Shown one piece after another: positions 10,871 to 21,959 of a DNA stretch of 64,000 nucleotides (positions are counted from its first letter, which is position 1; each line of letters starts with the position of its first letter). Origin of the DNA: Symbiodinium kawagutii (Eukaryota; Sar; Dinophyceae; Suessiales; Symbiodiniaceae); assembly GCA_009767595.1 (NCBI GenBank), contig VSDK01010247.1:111563-175562 (forward strand), given 5' to 3'. The position numbers were made by a program, and so were the translations under genes. Under the pieces are notes generated by a model. That model was not told the DNA's origin. It saw nothing but the letters and a program-made list of their open reading frames with translations, and did no database searches.

Positions 10871-11539
10871 CGAGGAAAGAGAGAAAAAGCCGCCTCCATG
10901 TGAAGCATGGGACACGTTGAAGCATGGGAATGGCTGATGAACCATGGTGATGATGGTGAGTTAGGTATTGCAATGGTGATCAATGGTGAGTTAATGGTGA
11001 TCAATGGCATGAGAATGGTTGATGATCAATGGTTGATGATCAATGGTTGAGATGATCAATGGTTGAGATGATCAACGAGAATGGCTGATGAAACAATGGG
11101 AATGGTTGATGACGCAATGAGAATGGTTGATAAGAGAACGATGAGTTTCCAGGAGTGGTATGGCTGATGACCCAATGAGAATTGATGATCAATGGTGAGG
11201 TAATGTTTATGATAGTGAGTGAATTTGGAATGGTAATGGTTGATTAACCCATGATGAACGATCAATGGGGAATGATGGCTAATGACGTTGAATCAATGAC
11301 TGGTAATCGGTGCAGCAACGGTCGATCAACCAATGCTACTGGTTGATGATCAATGATTAATGACGGCTAATAGAGCTGAACAAACAAGTGATAAGCTTGC
11401 TGAATCGTAAGACTTGATGAACAACAATAGGACTTGTTGAATGCTGATAGCATTCAATGGCTAATACCGGGCTGAACCCTTGCTGAATCCTAAGACTTGC
11501 TGAATAGGATGATCAAAATGGTGAATGCTGGTGTTGCAT

Positions 11540-11640
11540 CGAGGTAGCAAAAGTGAAGCTGGTTCGGGAGGATCAGCCGACTGATGCATTCGTGTCGTTG
11601 CCATAGGGTTGACGAGGGTTTATGGCCATAAGGAATCACT
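11540..11640 (-). CDS. Possible exon
   Basis: Minus frame SSTLWQRHECISRLILPNQL then HFCYLDATPAF. No decisive splice sites; moderate GC. Confidence 0.3.
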
Positions 11641-11904
11641 GTGAATGGTCGTGATCGTGAGCGGTTTACCATGCTCAAACTGCCTCTTGTGGTAAATCAT
11701 GGCTAATGATGGACAATATTGCTAGTTTGTAAAGGTTGGTGATACCATCAACGATGAGGATACAAGGCAAAAACGGGTTGATGGCTTGTTCAGGATGATT
11801 GGTAATCATTCATAAAAATCTGACAATCATCATGCAAACTACAATGCGAAATCTCTATTCTGGTTGTTGGTTATCACCATAGTTAACCACAAAGACCATA
11901 GCTT

Positions 11905-11995
11905 GGTGGTTTATAGATCCCTTGCTAAAAATATACATGTTTAGTGGTTATATGGTCAATCAATCATATCCCAAAAACACTAAAAATCAAAGAAT
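11905..11995. repeat. Repeat shared with 50930-51030
   Basis: TAGATCCCTTGCTAAAA ... CCCAAAAACACTAAAAA appears in both places with a diverged middle. Confidence 0.65.
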
Positions 11996-12025
11996 TCCTG
12001 GGTATAAGCCATCCAGAAAACTAAC

Positions 12026-12070
12026 GATTGCTATGGCATCCGCATTCTGAACAGAGCCGGAGCCAGGTCC
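12026..12070 (-). CDS. Probable exon, duplicate of that at 6485-6523
   Basis: CTAG|GGA reads GPGSGSVQNADAIAI with donor ATC|GTTAG. Its DNA and the first bases of its intron match the exon at 6485-6523 (SVQNADA against SVQKADA), so this is an exon copied within the gene or between tandem genes. Confidence 0.5.
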
Positions 12071-12137
12071 CTAGTGAAAGCACAAAGACCATAGTGAAGC
12101 ACGGCGAAGGTCCCCAGCTGGTTTCCCTCTGATTGAC

Positions 12138-12200
12138 CTCCAAAGCTGGTGACCGATTGCGCGTTCGCGCGGCTTCAGTTTTCGGATGACCAGGATTCCA
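12138..12200 (-). CDS. Probable exon, no family recognised
   Basis: Minus frame ILVIRKLKPRERAIGHQLWR with donor GAG|GTCAATC. Upstream limit approximate. Confidence 0.5.
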
Positions 12201-12717
12201 GAGAAAACAATCATTGCTGGTGGATGAAATCTATGGAATTGAATTGATGGTGGATGAAATCCCAGCAATCATTCCAGGTGGATGAAAATGGGATTTGAAT
12301 TGATGGAATCCACCACGAAACCCATGAATTCTATGGTGAAACTTGTGGTTAACTACAGAGATAACCAGCAATGATAGCTTGCGGTTACTGGTAAATGAGT
12401 TCCTGAATTACCAGTTCCTCATTTACCAACTTGTAGATGTTGTTACTCATTGAATTTAAACTGGTTACTCATTGGACAAGTCAACTGATTCAATGACTGG
12501 TTAACTTGTCCAGTAAATGGTTGACTATAATCTATGGCTATATTCTATGGCTACCTTGCCTATTTGATGATTCAAGATTTCTAGATTATTACTATAAATG
12601 AAACTGAATTCTGAATGATTTATCGCCAGTTTCTATATTCTATGGCTATAAATGGTTAACATTGAATGATTTACTGAACTGGCGGCGTTTCCCGGAAGCC
12701 TGACGGCTCTCTCTTGC

Positions 12718-12845
12718 CTGGGCGCGAAAGCACTGGGGGAATGCAGGGCCACAGGGGGAACCACGGTGCCGGTAGCTGAACCCCGTTACGAAACACCACC
12801 GTTGACCACTGAAACGAGCAGTGGATGGGGGTGCACATCCAAGGG
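12718..12845 (-). CDS. Probable exon, no family recognised
   Basis: Minus frame AALGCAPPSTARFSGQRWCF then VTGFSYRHRGSPCGPAFPQC, ending at GC donor CAG|GCAAGAG. A second minus frame (STVVFRNGVQLPAPWFPLWP) is open through the same island, so the frame is uncertain. Confidence 0.5.
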
Positions 12846-13257
12846 CGGCCAACCCGATATGTCAATTGGGTAGCTAGTAGTTGCTTCAGAATAGCTATAG
12901 ATGGGTTTTTTCACAGGTTTTTTATGGTAGATGGTTTTTGTTCACAGGTTTTTTTAATGGATTTTGGAGGGGATTTTGAGAATAAATCGTTTTTTCAAAG
13001 GTTTTTTTTGGATTTTGAAGAGGTTTTGGAGAATAAATCTCATAGTTGCTTGAGAAGAGCTAGATACGCCCAACAATCTATAGCTGTAATCTATGGCTAT
13101 TGGCTATGATGCACCCAATTGAGAATAAGTCTCACAGTTGTTCCATTATAGCTAGTGGCCATAAGTCTCGTAGACTCATAGTTGTTTGATTATAGCTCAT
13201 GGCTATAGAGCCATACCAATTGTGTGCTTATCCCATATCTTAATCGAGGTACTTTCG

Positions 13258-13345
13258 CTGCAGATCGAACCCATCACAGCGATCCTGCGATTCAGAGTCA
13301 CGAAGCAGCTCGGCTTCGCATCACTCGCAGCTTTGGTTGGCAAGA
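13258..13345 (-). CDS. Probable exon, no family recognised
   Basis: Minus frame KAASDAKPSCFVTLNRRIAV then MGSICSES. Limits approximate; a plus-strand frame (IEPITAILRFRVTKQLGFAS) with a CTGCAG| acceptor is also open. Confidence 0.45.
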
Positions 13346-13350
13346 TGTAG

Positions 13351-13553
13351 TGCTTTCTCAAAATTGGAAAACCCAAAAAATGATGGGCAAATATAACAAG
13401 GGGTTATGTTACCCAGTAAAAAATATTAATTATTATGAATTAACAACTATAACAAGAACATATACCAACTATAATGGTTGGTTTATTAGTACACATGCAT
13501 GGTTGATGAACTGGATGATAACTGGGGGTCCCCTATGACTTGAGAAACCTCTG
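13351..13553. mobile_element. Family A copy enlarged to about 200 bp
   Basis: TGCTTTCTCAAAATTGG at the left and GGGGGTCCCCTATGACTTGAGAAACC at the right are separated by about 170 bp, so the copy has an insertion or joins two halves. Confidence 0.5.
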
Positions 13554-14415
13554 CCGGTATGACCATGACCAGCTATGAGTTGCTACTCGGGTACCAGTTC
13601 TGGTCGATGGAACCATCGTCAGAGGGATTTACAACTGCTGGGGGCCTAGCTTGCAAGCATTATGAAGCATAGTCAATCAGTTATGATGATGAACCAATCA
13701 TCCTGATCAACCATAGTCAATCATCATTAACCATAATCGTCAACCATGAATAACAATGGACCATAGTCAATCATCATTGCCGACTAATCGAACATCATGA
13801 ACTGTCATTCAACTTTACCAGCATCATGAAAATGATTTCCCTCAACTAAGCCTTCACCATCACAAAGCAACACGAAGCATCATTAATCATCACAAATGAT
13901 CAGAAAGCATCCTTGAACATCACCAACCATGTATATGTCTATATTTCGCTATATATTTCACCTATCGGTTGATTGACACCATCAGCGGATGACAGGCATA
14001 CCATTTAATAAACCGCTAGCAAAGCGATCATTGGCCATCATGGAGACCATGAATAGTGAACAAATTAGCCGTCATGAGCCATCAGTAGCCATCATTAAAG
14101 CATCAAGAATCATCATCAATCAGCTCACCAACCACTATACTAACAAATATGATGAACCACTAGTAACCATCATTGTTAATCATATGTAACCAACCACTCT
14201 TAACCACAATTAACCATCATCCAACCTTCCTTAACCACTAGTCATCATCATCATTAACCAACATCAACCATCATGAACCATCATTAGCCATCACTAATCA
14301 TCAACCATCCATCATTCACCACCCTTAACCACCGGGCCCCACGTCATTCACCAGCAGCACTTCACCTCGCGCCACCACCCCGGCAGCTTCGGCTTCGCGC
14401 CCCGCTACGCCCCAC

Positions 14416-14493
14416 CTTGGGCCGTTCGTCTTCGCTGCGCGGCGACAGGCCCAGTTCTTTCCCCAGGCGTCTCAGCGGCCTCGGTGGGAACAA
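14416..14493 (-). CDS. Probable exon, no family recognised
   Basis: GCTGAG|TTG reads LFPPRPLRRLGKELGLSPRS then EDERPK, donor AAG|GTGGGG. Left flank (14170-14330) is AACCATCATCAACC-type DNA. 78 nt, phase 0 to phase 0. Confidence 0.65.
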
Positions 14494-14733
14494 CTCAGCA
14501 AGCATCGTTGACGTATCCGAATCATCACTTGACGTATTACTGCATGCAGTTTATGTATGTGTATATTTTTTGGTATAAATATAATAGTTGTTTATGTGTC
14601 GATTTTTTGTATCTAATAGTTTCAATCTATATATCATGTAAATACTAAGTGCATAAATAAATATATGACATAAATCATCATTATACCCTTTTTTTAACCA
14701 TCATCACCAGCGCACGAATCGCCAAATCTTCAC

Positions 14734-14800
14734 CGAGGCGCGACGAATTCGAATTCGCATTCTGTACTTTGGGCGCTTCTTTGGACGCCACCTTTCGCGC
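14734..14800 (-). CDS. Probable exon, no family recognised
   Basis: ACCAG|GCG reads ARKVASKEAPKVQNANSNSS then RL, donor CTCG|GTGAAG. The right side (14830-15140) is TTTAATGGTGATTCAATGG-type DNA. Confidence 0.62.
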
Positions 14801-15161
14801 CTGGTGAGACCGGGTCAACGACCAGGGGATTTGATGGTGATGCAATGGTAGTGAATGACTAATGGTGGTGAAGGATGTTTTAATCGTTTTAATGGTGTTT
14901 AATTGTGATTCAATGGTGGTGAAGGATGTTTAAATGGTGTTTAATTGTGATTTAATGGTGATTCAATGGTGGTACAGTCTGAGGCTGCAGTCTGAGGGAT
15001 TTAGATGGATTGAGGTACAGGTGCAAACATTTTTCGAGCCATCGATCGGAAAAAATAACGGTGGTAAATGATGGCGAATTGATGGACAATTGATGGTTAA
15101 CTGACGGTCAATCGATGATGAATCGTGGTCAATGGTGGTGCACTGATCATCTGATCTGTTT

Positions 15162-15262
15162 GCAGGTTACAACCCCTATGAAAATATTCGTCAACCAACC
15201 AACAATTAGTTTCTACTAGGAAGAATAAACACTGTTAATTAAACCACCAACCAGTAGCTGTT
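15162..15262. mobile_element. MITE-like family D copy
   Basis: GGTTACAACCCCTATGAAAATATT ... TTAAACCACCAACCAGTAGC. Family D: about 100 bp, left GGTGGTTTCAACCCCTATGA, then GTCAACCAACCATTTGTTAA, right TTGAAACCACCAACCAG; ends are imperfect inverted repeats. Confidence 0.65.
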
Positions 15263-15419
15263 TAACCATTACTGTTGGTTCTTATCCCCTATATTCCCCT
15301 ATTATTAACCACTACAAACCCCAAAATCAAACCAGCATTACCTCTGCAAATGATGGCAGCACCTGCAGCCACCATGCAGCGCCACCAATCAACGGCGCTT
15401 CCCCCAGTGCCTTGTCACC

Positions 15420-15480
15420 ACGAAGGTCCAGTTTCGAACCTGCGGAGCTGCGGAGTGGTCACGTCGCGGGACCGTTTTGA
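15420..15480 (-). CDS. Possible small exon
   Basis: Two minus frames are open (KRSRDVTTPQLRRFETGPSW and DHSAAPQVRNWTFV), both reaching donor CGTG|GTGACA. Frame undecided. Confidence 0.4.
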
Positions 15481-15931
15481 GTGGTTGGTTTACGGTCCAT
15501 GGATCATGGGCAGCGGTTAGGCAGCTGGTGAAGGACCTGCTTTATGATGGTTAATCATGGTGAAATATGTCTATGGGTCAAGCAGTTCATCAACCAACTA
15601 ATGGGGGATATTAACGAACAATTTCAAGGGAAACCAATGGATAATGTCGGGGGAAGCATGGGTACATGGGTTCCTTTCTCGTGGTAATGCCGGTTTATCA
15701 CAGTGAATTGATGGGTAATTCATCGTTAACGATGGAATGATGGTCAGTGAGAATTAATCAATCATGACTATTCATATAAGGATGAACAGTGGGGAAAGGA
15801 TGATGATTAAGGATACCCATCGTGGTTACTCATTGTTAACGGTGGTGAAAAGTGAATGGCTGATGCATGGCCACTAGCAAAAATCTTGTGATTTGTTGCC
15901 GGCAACCAACACCGGTAGGTACCACTACATG

Positions 15932-16043
15932 TGGCTGTGGGTCAAAACCCTGTACCCCTGGTTCCCCTATCATTCACCTCTGTTTTCCCAGTTATTGCTG
16001 GTTATCATCCTCCATTATTCTTGATTAATATTGACTCATAGCC
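15932..16043. mobile_element. Family B copy
   Basis: GTGGCTGTGGGTCAAAACCC ... GATTAATATTGACTCATAGCC. Confidence 0.75.
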
Positions 16044-16059
16044 ATGTATGGTTGCGGGT

Positions 16060-16210
16060 GGATCTCGTTCTTCGAATAGTCGACTTCTGCTGCAGGCCAT
16101 ACTTCGATATAGCAACAGGAAACGATACATGACCACTGCTGGCTAAACGCTTCAAGAACGCAGCTCCAAAAACTACATGGATGGGCATGTCAGCCAATAG
16201 CCGCTTGGCA
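16060..16210 (-). CDS. Possible exon, no family recognised
   Basis: Minus frame reads AVAKRLLADMPIHVVFGAAF then LKRLASSGHVSFPVAISKYG. Less GC-rich than the other exons; limits undefined. It sits against one end of a family-B repeat. Confidence 0.4.
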
Positions 16211-16365
16211 ACTGCGGGTTTGTTAGCCATACAACAGGGGATCCATACTGATAAATTTCTTTGGGCTCATGAATCACCAGAATGGTAGACTGGGAGGGTT
16301 CATCGATACGGGTCCAACAGAATTGAAGGATATACAATGGTATGATCCCACAACGGTGATAGTCT

Positions 16366-16462
16366 GCTTGGTGGTTTCAACCCCGTCATGAAAAACATGA
16401 GTTAGCCAACCATTCACATGGTACAACAATCAAAATGTCATCTTCAAACCACCAACCGTAGT
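16366..16462. mobile_element. Family D copy
   Basis: TTGGTGGTTTCAACCCCGTC ... TCTTCAAACCACCAACC. Confidence 0.68.
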
Positions 16463-16677
16463 GACCATATTGTTGGTTCTCATCCCCCATTATTAACCAT
16501 TCCTGATGCTTAAACCACCTATAAACAATAGTTAGCCACAGAAAATCCCAGATTTTTCCGGAAGATCAACCATTCTTAATGGTTATATCGTTGCTAAGCA
16601 CAACCCCAGCCCCCCACCCATCCCACCACCCATGGCCCCCCCCCCGGCATCGCCCGGCCTCGTTGTGCACCACTCGC

Positions 16678-16775
16678 CTTGGCTTCGCCCCGAGGCTCCA
16701 GGTTGGGCTCGATGGGCAACTCGTCGTCGCTGCCGAAGATGGACACCGAGGAGGTCCTCGAACCGCTGCCGCCGC
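16678..16775 (-). CDS. Probable exon, acidic Ser-rich
   Basis: CTCAG|GC then GGSGSRTSSVSIFGSDDELP and IEPNLEPRGEAK, GC donor AAG|GCGAGT. The peptide looks like a disordered, phosphorylatable linker. Right flank GGTGGTGGTTGATAG, left flank CCCACCACCC. Confidence 0.65.
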
Positions 16776-17029
16776 CTGAGCGCCGCCATGGGATGGTGCC
16801 AGGGCGGGTTGGGATATGATAAGTGGTGGTGGTTGATAGCGGGACTTATTATGGATACTCGTGATAAATAGAGGTGGGTAGCAACATGATCAATGGTGGT
16901 TTTGATAGTGGCTACTTATGGTTAAATGCATTGGCTAATAGCCAACAGTAAGCAAGAAGAATGCTTGGTGTAGCCACAATGCTGAGTGATAATGTCAGCT
17001 AGAATGGTCAATCTACCATTTGGTTCGGC

Positions 17030-17115
17030 GACTCCTGGTAGCTGCTCCTCCCTTGAAGGCCCTGTGAAAGGCTAGCACTGGGTAGCTCCTGGCCTCGCTC
17101 CCTCCTGCCCCCCAC
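17030..17115. repeat. GC-rich repeat E
   Basis: CGACTCCTGGTAGCTGCTCC, then CTTGAAGGCCCTGTGAAAGG. GC-rich but no convincing frame, so not called as an exon. Confidence 0.55.
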
Positions 17116-17280
17116 AGCCGGTAATGATGATGTTTCATACGCTTGTTCATCCTGATCACTGGTGTTTGAGATGGTCAATCTACGACTATTGTGTCATGGT
17201 GGTGGTTGATTAATCATAACGATTAGTCTAGCTTCGACGGTCCATAATATGATGGTTGATAATAGTTGCACTACTCTGGC

Positions 17281-17307
17281 CTTCCAGGTTAGTTTGCCAA
17301 AGGGTAA
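17281..17307. mobile_element. Family C, right end only
   Basis: TTCCAGGTTAGTTTGCCAAA then GGGTAA. Confidence 0.5.
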
Positions 17308-17841
17308 TCTAGTGGTTCCATCATATTTCACAAAATCATTAGTTCTGTTTCCCCATTATTCACAACTGGTCCTGCCTTTAACCAACCGTTCATATAATGA
17401 TCAAATAGTTACTATCCATCATTTTCACCACCAGTCCCCTACTATGGTTAATCATTTTACCCTATTATGAATTGACCATCTGCTACATGTAGCCCAACAT
17501 CGGCCGCATATCGCTTGGCAAAAAATGAATTAACCAGATGTACCAGCCATATCATGATTCTACCAGCTAATCAGTAACAAGCCATAGGTATAACCTACTA
17601 TCAGCGAATCATTCCCTAAATACCTATGCTAATTGTTATACCCTATTTTACTATGGTTAAGTCAAATTATACCCTATTATACCCTACTATGGTTCCCATG
17701 AGCCCCCAAAACCTTCATTTTTACAGGTTATAACCCATATTTTGGAAGGTAAAACCTACCTTTTTTTAGGGTTTTAGTTGCTGATGGTACTTATCAACCC
17801 CATTTACCAGCCATTCATATCATGCTCGACAGAAACTCAGC

Positions 17842-17920
17842 GGTCCCGGCTCGCGCCTGAAGCCTTCTCCGCAGCGTCCTGGCAGTACATGACAACGAGT
17901 CCGGCCGGGGCTCAGCAGGG
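17842..17920 (-). CDS. Probable exon, no family recognised
   Basis: GCTGAG|CC then PAGLVVMYCQDAAEKASGAS and RD, closed by a GC donor (ACC|GCTGAG). Third positions are strongly GC-biased. A plus-strand frame with AG/GT limits (RSRLAPEAFSAASWQYMTTS) is the competing reading. Confidence 0.55.
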
Positions 17921-18106
17921 GAGGCCCCAACGGCCCATCCAAAGAGGTACTAAGCCTACAAATTACAGAAGAAAAAGCTGCAAATCTTGGGGAAAACCAA
18001 GGTGATCTGTAGCTCAATCATGGTGATCTATAGCTCAATCATGGTGCCAGTCAGCAGTCATGCGATTCATCATGTTTCCTGCATTTTCATTGATTTGGTG
18101 ATCTGC

Positions 18107-18208
18107 TCGGTGGGTTCAACCTCTATGAAAAATATGCTTGTCAACCAACCATTTGTGAATAACTAGTGGGGGAAACAAAAAATGCTTAAGACCACCAAGC
18201 AGTTACTT
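18107..18208. mobile_element. Family D copy
   Basis: CTCGGTGGGTTCAACCTCTAT ... GCTTAAGACCACCAAGCAG. Confidence 0.68.
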
Positions 18209-18367
18209 ATTCAGGCACTATTTCTACATCACCCTACATGTCTTAGTGGATACAACTGGGCGGCGATTCAAAGTGCGTGGTGCAACTCACTGAAGGGTGA
18301 TGGTTAGCTCCATGGGAGGTCACCAAACGAAGGAATGTATTGAAAAAAGAAACGAATCTGGATACTT

Positions 18368-18468
18368 GGTGGTTTCTCAAGCCATAGGGGGCCCAAAAAA
18401 CGGATGGTTGATTACCACAAATGGTTTATATTGGATGATTTGGGAGGTCCCCTATGACTTGAGAAACA
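18368..18468. mobile_element. Family A copy
   Basis: GGTGGTTTCTCAAGCCATAGG ... GGTCCCCTATGACTTGAGAAAC; a subtype with GCCATAGG/CTATGACTTG ends. Confidence 0.78.
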
Positions 18469-19104
18469 ACCATATAATCAACACAGAAATCCAAAATCCA
18501 AGTGGCGAGGGGGGGTATAGAATGTATCACCAGCTATGGCAGGAACCATGATTAACCATGACGGCTTGTTGTCCATCATTGACCATTCGTAAGCAGTTTT
18601 TGAGAACCATTAGCCAACAAAGCATTGCCATGGTCAATCATGGATCCGTAGTGATGGTTAGCGATGAGAGACTATTGGCCATTATTACAGAGCCATAAAG
18701 AAGCGCTATTTACTAACAACATTCTGACGACTATGTACTATTCTATGAAGCATTACGGCTAGGCCAATCATTATTAACCACCATTCATGAAGATGTATTC
18801 ATCTCTATCAATCAGTATTGCCAAATCATTACCGTTATCACTGATCACCAAGTAAAGGTCAATAATCATGGGTCAATAGTGATGGTTGATAAATAGTGAA
18901 CCGGTACCAGCCACTATCAACCACCATTTCACAACCAAATAGGGTATTCCCGATAATTACTAGCCACATATTCTGGCTACAATGACCTGTATACCAATCA
19001 TCATCAACCAGAACCTATCTTTGTTGGCTACATCAAATTAAGTTAAATTGATCTTTATGATTATGGACTACGCAGGCCAACTACCAATGTGATCCCTCCC
19101 TCAC

Positions 19105-19160
19105 CTCTTCCCGTCCTCTGCCGCCAGCATAGCGCTCGGAGTCATCGCTGACCTTTCGCC
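19105..19160 (-). CDS. Probable small exon, no family recognised
   Basis: Minus frame KVSDDSERYAGGRGREE with donor GAG|GTGAGG. Upstream boundary is one of two AGs near 19148-19153. Confidence 0.5.
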
Positions 19161-19227
19161 AAAGCAGCAGAGAGGGTGACATGAAAAAATCATCTGAACC
19201 AGCTAATTCTCGGTGGCTACGTATTGT

Positions 19228-19324
19228 TATTATGGGGGTTCTCAAGCCATAGGGAACTCCCAAAATGGTTGATCTATTACTATAAATGATGGTTTGGGGG
19301 GTACCCCTAGTTTTCAAGAAATCA
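19228..19324. mobile_element. Family A copy
   Basis: GGGGGTTCTCAAGCCATAGGG ... GGGGGGTACCCCTAGTTTTCAAGAAA. Confidence 0.7.
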
Positions 19325-19908
19325 CGACATCAGCAAAGCAACTGGTAAAACCAAACTGAAAACCATTATCAATCATGCGACCATCTGTCACCACTGTTAT
19401 TGATGGATAAATATGCTTAATATCATGATGGTTGATATCACTTCTTGATGATTGGTGAGAAGGTCTCATCTCGATGCTTAATGGTATTGTTCACCAATGA
19501 CCAAACCAGATAACCTCTGTTCTTGCTGCTTGCATGCACCATACTCTTAACTATCATGTTGGTGAGAATCCTATCAAGCATGGTGAAGCATGGTTGACCA
19601 TATCACTACTATTCTCGGTGCTGAAGTATCACCACTATCAGCCATCTATAGTCATGTGATAAGCACCAACTGAATTAGCTATTATTAATCATCCCTCTTT
19701 GGGTCACTACCAGAGGCTACAATGATTCTCGTTGCTCAGTATTGGTAGTGCAAAGATTCGACGCTTCGACCTTGGTGAATAGCAGAAAAAACCTCCGCAA
19801 TCAGAGGATGTTCCAACCATGGCAATAGCAGCAAATCAGGAAGATCAGGGGTTGGTTGCTTCTACTGGTTGCTTCTAAGCCATGGTGAATCTTCTTGTAG
19901 GGCTATAC

Positions 19909-19979
19909 CATGGCAAGGCGCAACCGGCAGACCGACGCTGCGCAGATCCAACCGGACTTGGACTTGTCAATGTCGAGAT
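19909..19979 (-). CDS. Probable exon with EF-hand-like loop
   Basis: ATCAG|AT then DLDIDKSKSGWICAASVCRL and donor CATG|GTATAG. DKSKSGWICAAS fits a calcium-binding loop at positions 1, 3, 5, 6 and 8, but position 12 is Ser instead of Glu, so it may be degenerate. Confidence 0.58.
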
Positions 19980-20294
19980 CTGATCCACAACTCGAAGCAA
20001 TGCCATGATCCAACGATCCGATTGTTGGTGGCCGTTGTATTGACCACTCAATCTACCATCCACCACCAATTAACCATCAAAAAAACACAATCTTCAACCA
20101 CCAACCATTGCGGTCCGTAACGTAACCATTGACTTACCATTGTTGCGTAACCATTGCCATCCTTCGCCATTGCCATCCTTAACCACCAGTCCTTAACCAC
20201 CAATCCTTAACCACCAATCCTTAACCACCAACCATTACCATCCCCAACCACCGGTTGGACCATGTCTCGCCCTCGGCTCCACCGCAGATGCCAC

Positions 20295-20415
20295 CTGCTT
20301 CGCTCCGCCATCGGCTGCCGCGCAGATGATGGCGCCACTTCGGTGTTTCGACCTGGCTGAGCATGAGCCCACGCGTCGTTGCACGCACGGCAGGGCACGT
20401 ACGTGGTGAAGTTGA
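20295..20415 (-). CDS. Probable exon with CxxC motif
   Basis: Minus frame reads TYVPCRACNDAWAHAQPGRN then TEVAPSSARQPMAERS, ending at donor GCAG|GTGGCATC. CRAC could be part of a metal-binding site. Left flank is TTAACCACCAATCC repeated (20160-20240), right flank GGTATCTTAATAATGG (20450-20600): a clear mirrored setting. Confidence 0.62.
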
Positions 20416-20740
20416 TGTTAACCAACGGATACCATGAATGACAACAGTATCTGAATGGTGGTACCTTAATTGTTAACAATTGTGGATGATGACATCTTAA
20501 TAATGGTATCTTGATGGTGGTATTTGAATGGTGGTATCTTAATCATTAAGAATGGTATCTTAATAATGGTATCTTCATCATTAATCATGGTATCTTAATA
20601 ATGACTAAGCTTACACTAGCTGAGTCAATGAAGCTTTGATGTTCATCATCAATTTAGGCGGCTGGTGTTAATGATGGTACCTTAATACTCAGCATTATCT
20701 TAACACCATCATTGAGCCTTTGATGTTCATGGTGGTATCT

Positions 20741-20851
20741 GGCTGTGGGTCAAAACCCCGTACCCCTGGTTCCCCATCAATAACCATTGGTTTCCTTGTT
20801 ATTATTGGTTATTAACCCCCATTATTGGTTGGTTAATATTGACCCATAGCC
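20741..20851. mobile_element. Family B copy
   Basis: TGGCTGTGGGTCAAAACCCC ... GGTTAATATTGACCCATAGCC. A reverse copy lies 107 bp to the right. Confidence 0.78.
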
Positions 20852-20957
20852 ATCTTAATGATGGCCAGTCATTATGTTTGATGGTCACATGGTCCAAGGG
20901 CAGTTGCACCTGGAGCTCAGTAGCGCTCGTGATTTGCCATCAAATCAAGCATCAAAT

Positions 20958-21075
20958 ATGGCCATGGGTCAATATTAACCAACCAAAAATGGGGGATAAT
21001 AACCAACAATAATAAGGAAAACAATGGTTAATGATAGGGGAATCAGGGGTACAGGATTTTGACCCATAGCCATAT
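20958..21075. mobile_element. Family B copy, reverse orientation
   Basis: TATGGCCATGGGTCAATATT ... TTTTGACCCATAGCCATATA. With 20741-20851 it forms a large inverted pair. Confidence 0.78.
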
Positions 21076-21309
21076 AGGGAACATGTCTGCTTTTCAAATA
21101 TACAAATATAGGGGGGGGCATATCTACCACGAATATCTACTAATACCTTGACTAAAGCCATCAATTGACCAACAATCAACCATTTTTAAAACAATCCATT
21201 AAGCATCATTGAAAAATTGAGAACCACATCGACATTGATCAACCATTGACTAGTCATGGATGCACCATCATTGAAACCATTAATGAAACATAAAACTGAT
21301 GAAACACAT

Positions 21310-21440
21310 GACTCCAGCGCTTTTCTCCACAGAAAGGATCCCCGGAATTCCCAGTCCCCGGCCTTTCTCTGCAAGTCGACTTTTGAAGTCCCAACGGCTT
21401 TTTCGGCTCGGGGACCCTGGTGGCCCTGGGCGACAACCAA
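21310..21440 (-). CDS. Probable exon, no family recognised
   Basis: GC-rich island with two open minus frames (SPRATRVPEPKKPLGLQKST and VVAQGHQGPRAEKAVGTSKV). Frame and exact splice sites undecided. The plus strand offers FFGSGTLVALGDNQ with a GT donor, a real alternative. Confidence 0.45.
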
Positions 21441-21838
21441 GGTGACGTGGGAGATGTTGGGGTGTCTCCAGGGTTATTGAAATTGGAGTGCGATACATAT
21501 CTAGACATGTGAACAGTTCAAATACGTGTATATGCTGGTATATCTAGAAGAAACGATGTATAAAATACATGTTTACAGAGTGAAATACAGAAAACAAAGC
21601 TGAATCAATAGTGAAATACATTGACTTTAAGTGTACATACTGGTATACATCTCATTATATACATTTCCGTCTTTTTACTATCTAATTGATACACATTGCA
21701 AAATATAGATTAGACGATACACGTATCTAAAAAATACGGGTAGATGTGTACTGTTTGTTTACATATATCTATGAACGCATGCATGCACATGAAGAAATGG
21801 ACATATGTTTTTGTATATTTCGATATAGAGATGAAAAT

Positions 21839-21959
21839 ATGTACCCTCTGGTAAACTAATCTGGAAATTGCTTTTCACCATGTTTTTTATGGTAAACCAT
21901 AGTAAACAAGCTATAAATGATGGATTTTCCATGGCCAGCTCAGTTTACCAAAGGGTATG
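21839..21959. mobile_element. Family C copy
   Basis: TACCCTCTGGTAAACTAATC ... CTCAGTTTACCAAAGGGTA, middle with CATGGTAAACCATAGTAAAC. Confidence 0.72.

Larger units (their letters stand above)
18000..19080. other. Intron-like stretch, no exon seen
   Basis: Two MITE copies (D at 18107, A at 18368); the rest is AT-rich ACCATCA/TGATGGT DNA. Confidence 0.6.

Noticed and set aside
16680..16800. Plus-strand reading MGNSSSLPKMDTEEVLEP, resembling an N-myristoylated start
   Set aside because: The minus strand has a longer GC3-rich frame with good AG and GC-donor limits, and the flank words mark a minus exon.
17836..17945. Plus-strand exon RSRLAPEAFSAASWQYMTTS with AG/GT borders
   Set aside because: Attractive on its own, but the minus frame GLVVMYCQDAAEKASGASRD is at least as protein-like and agrees with the polarity shown by the kinase and SHQW exons. 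Not fully excluded.
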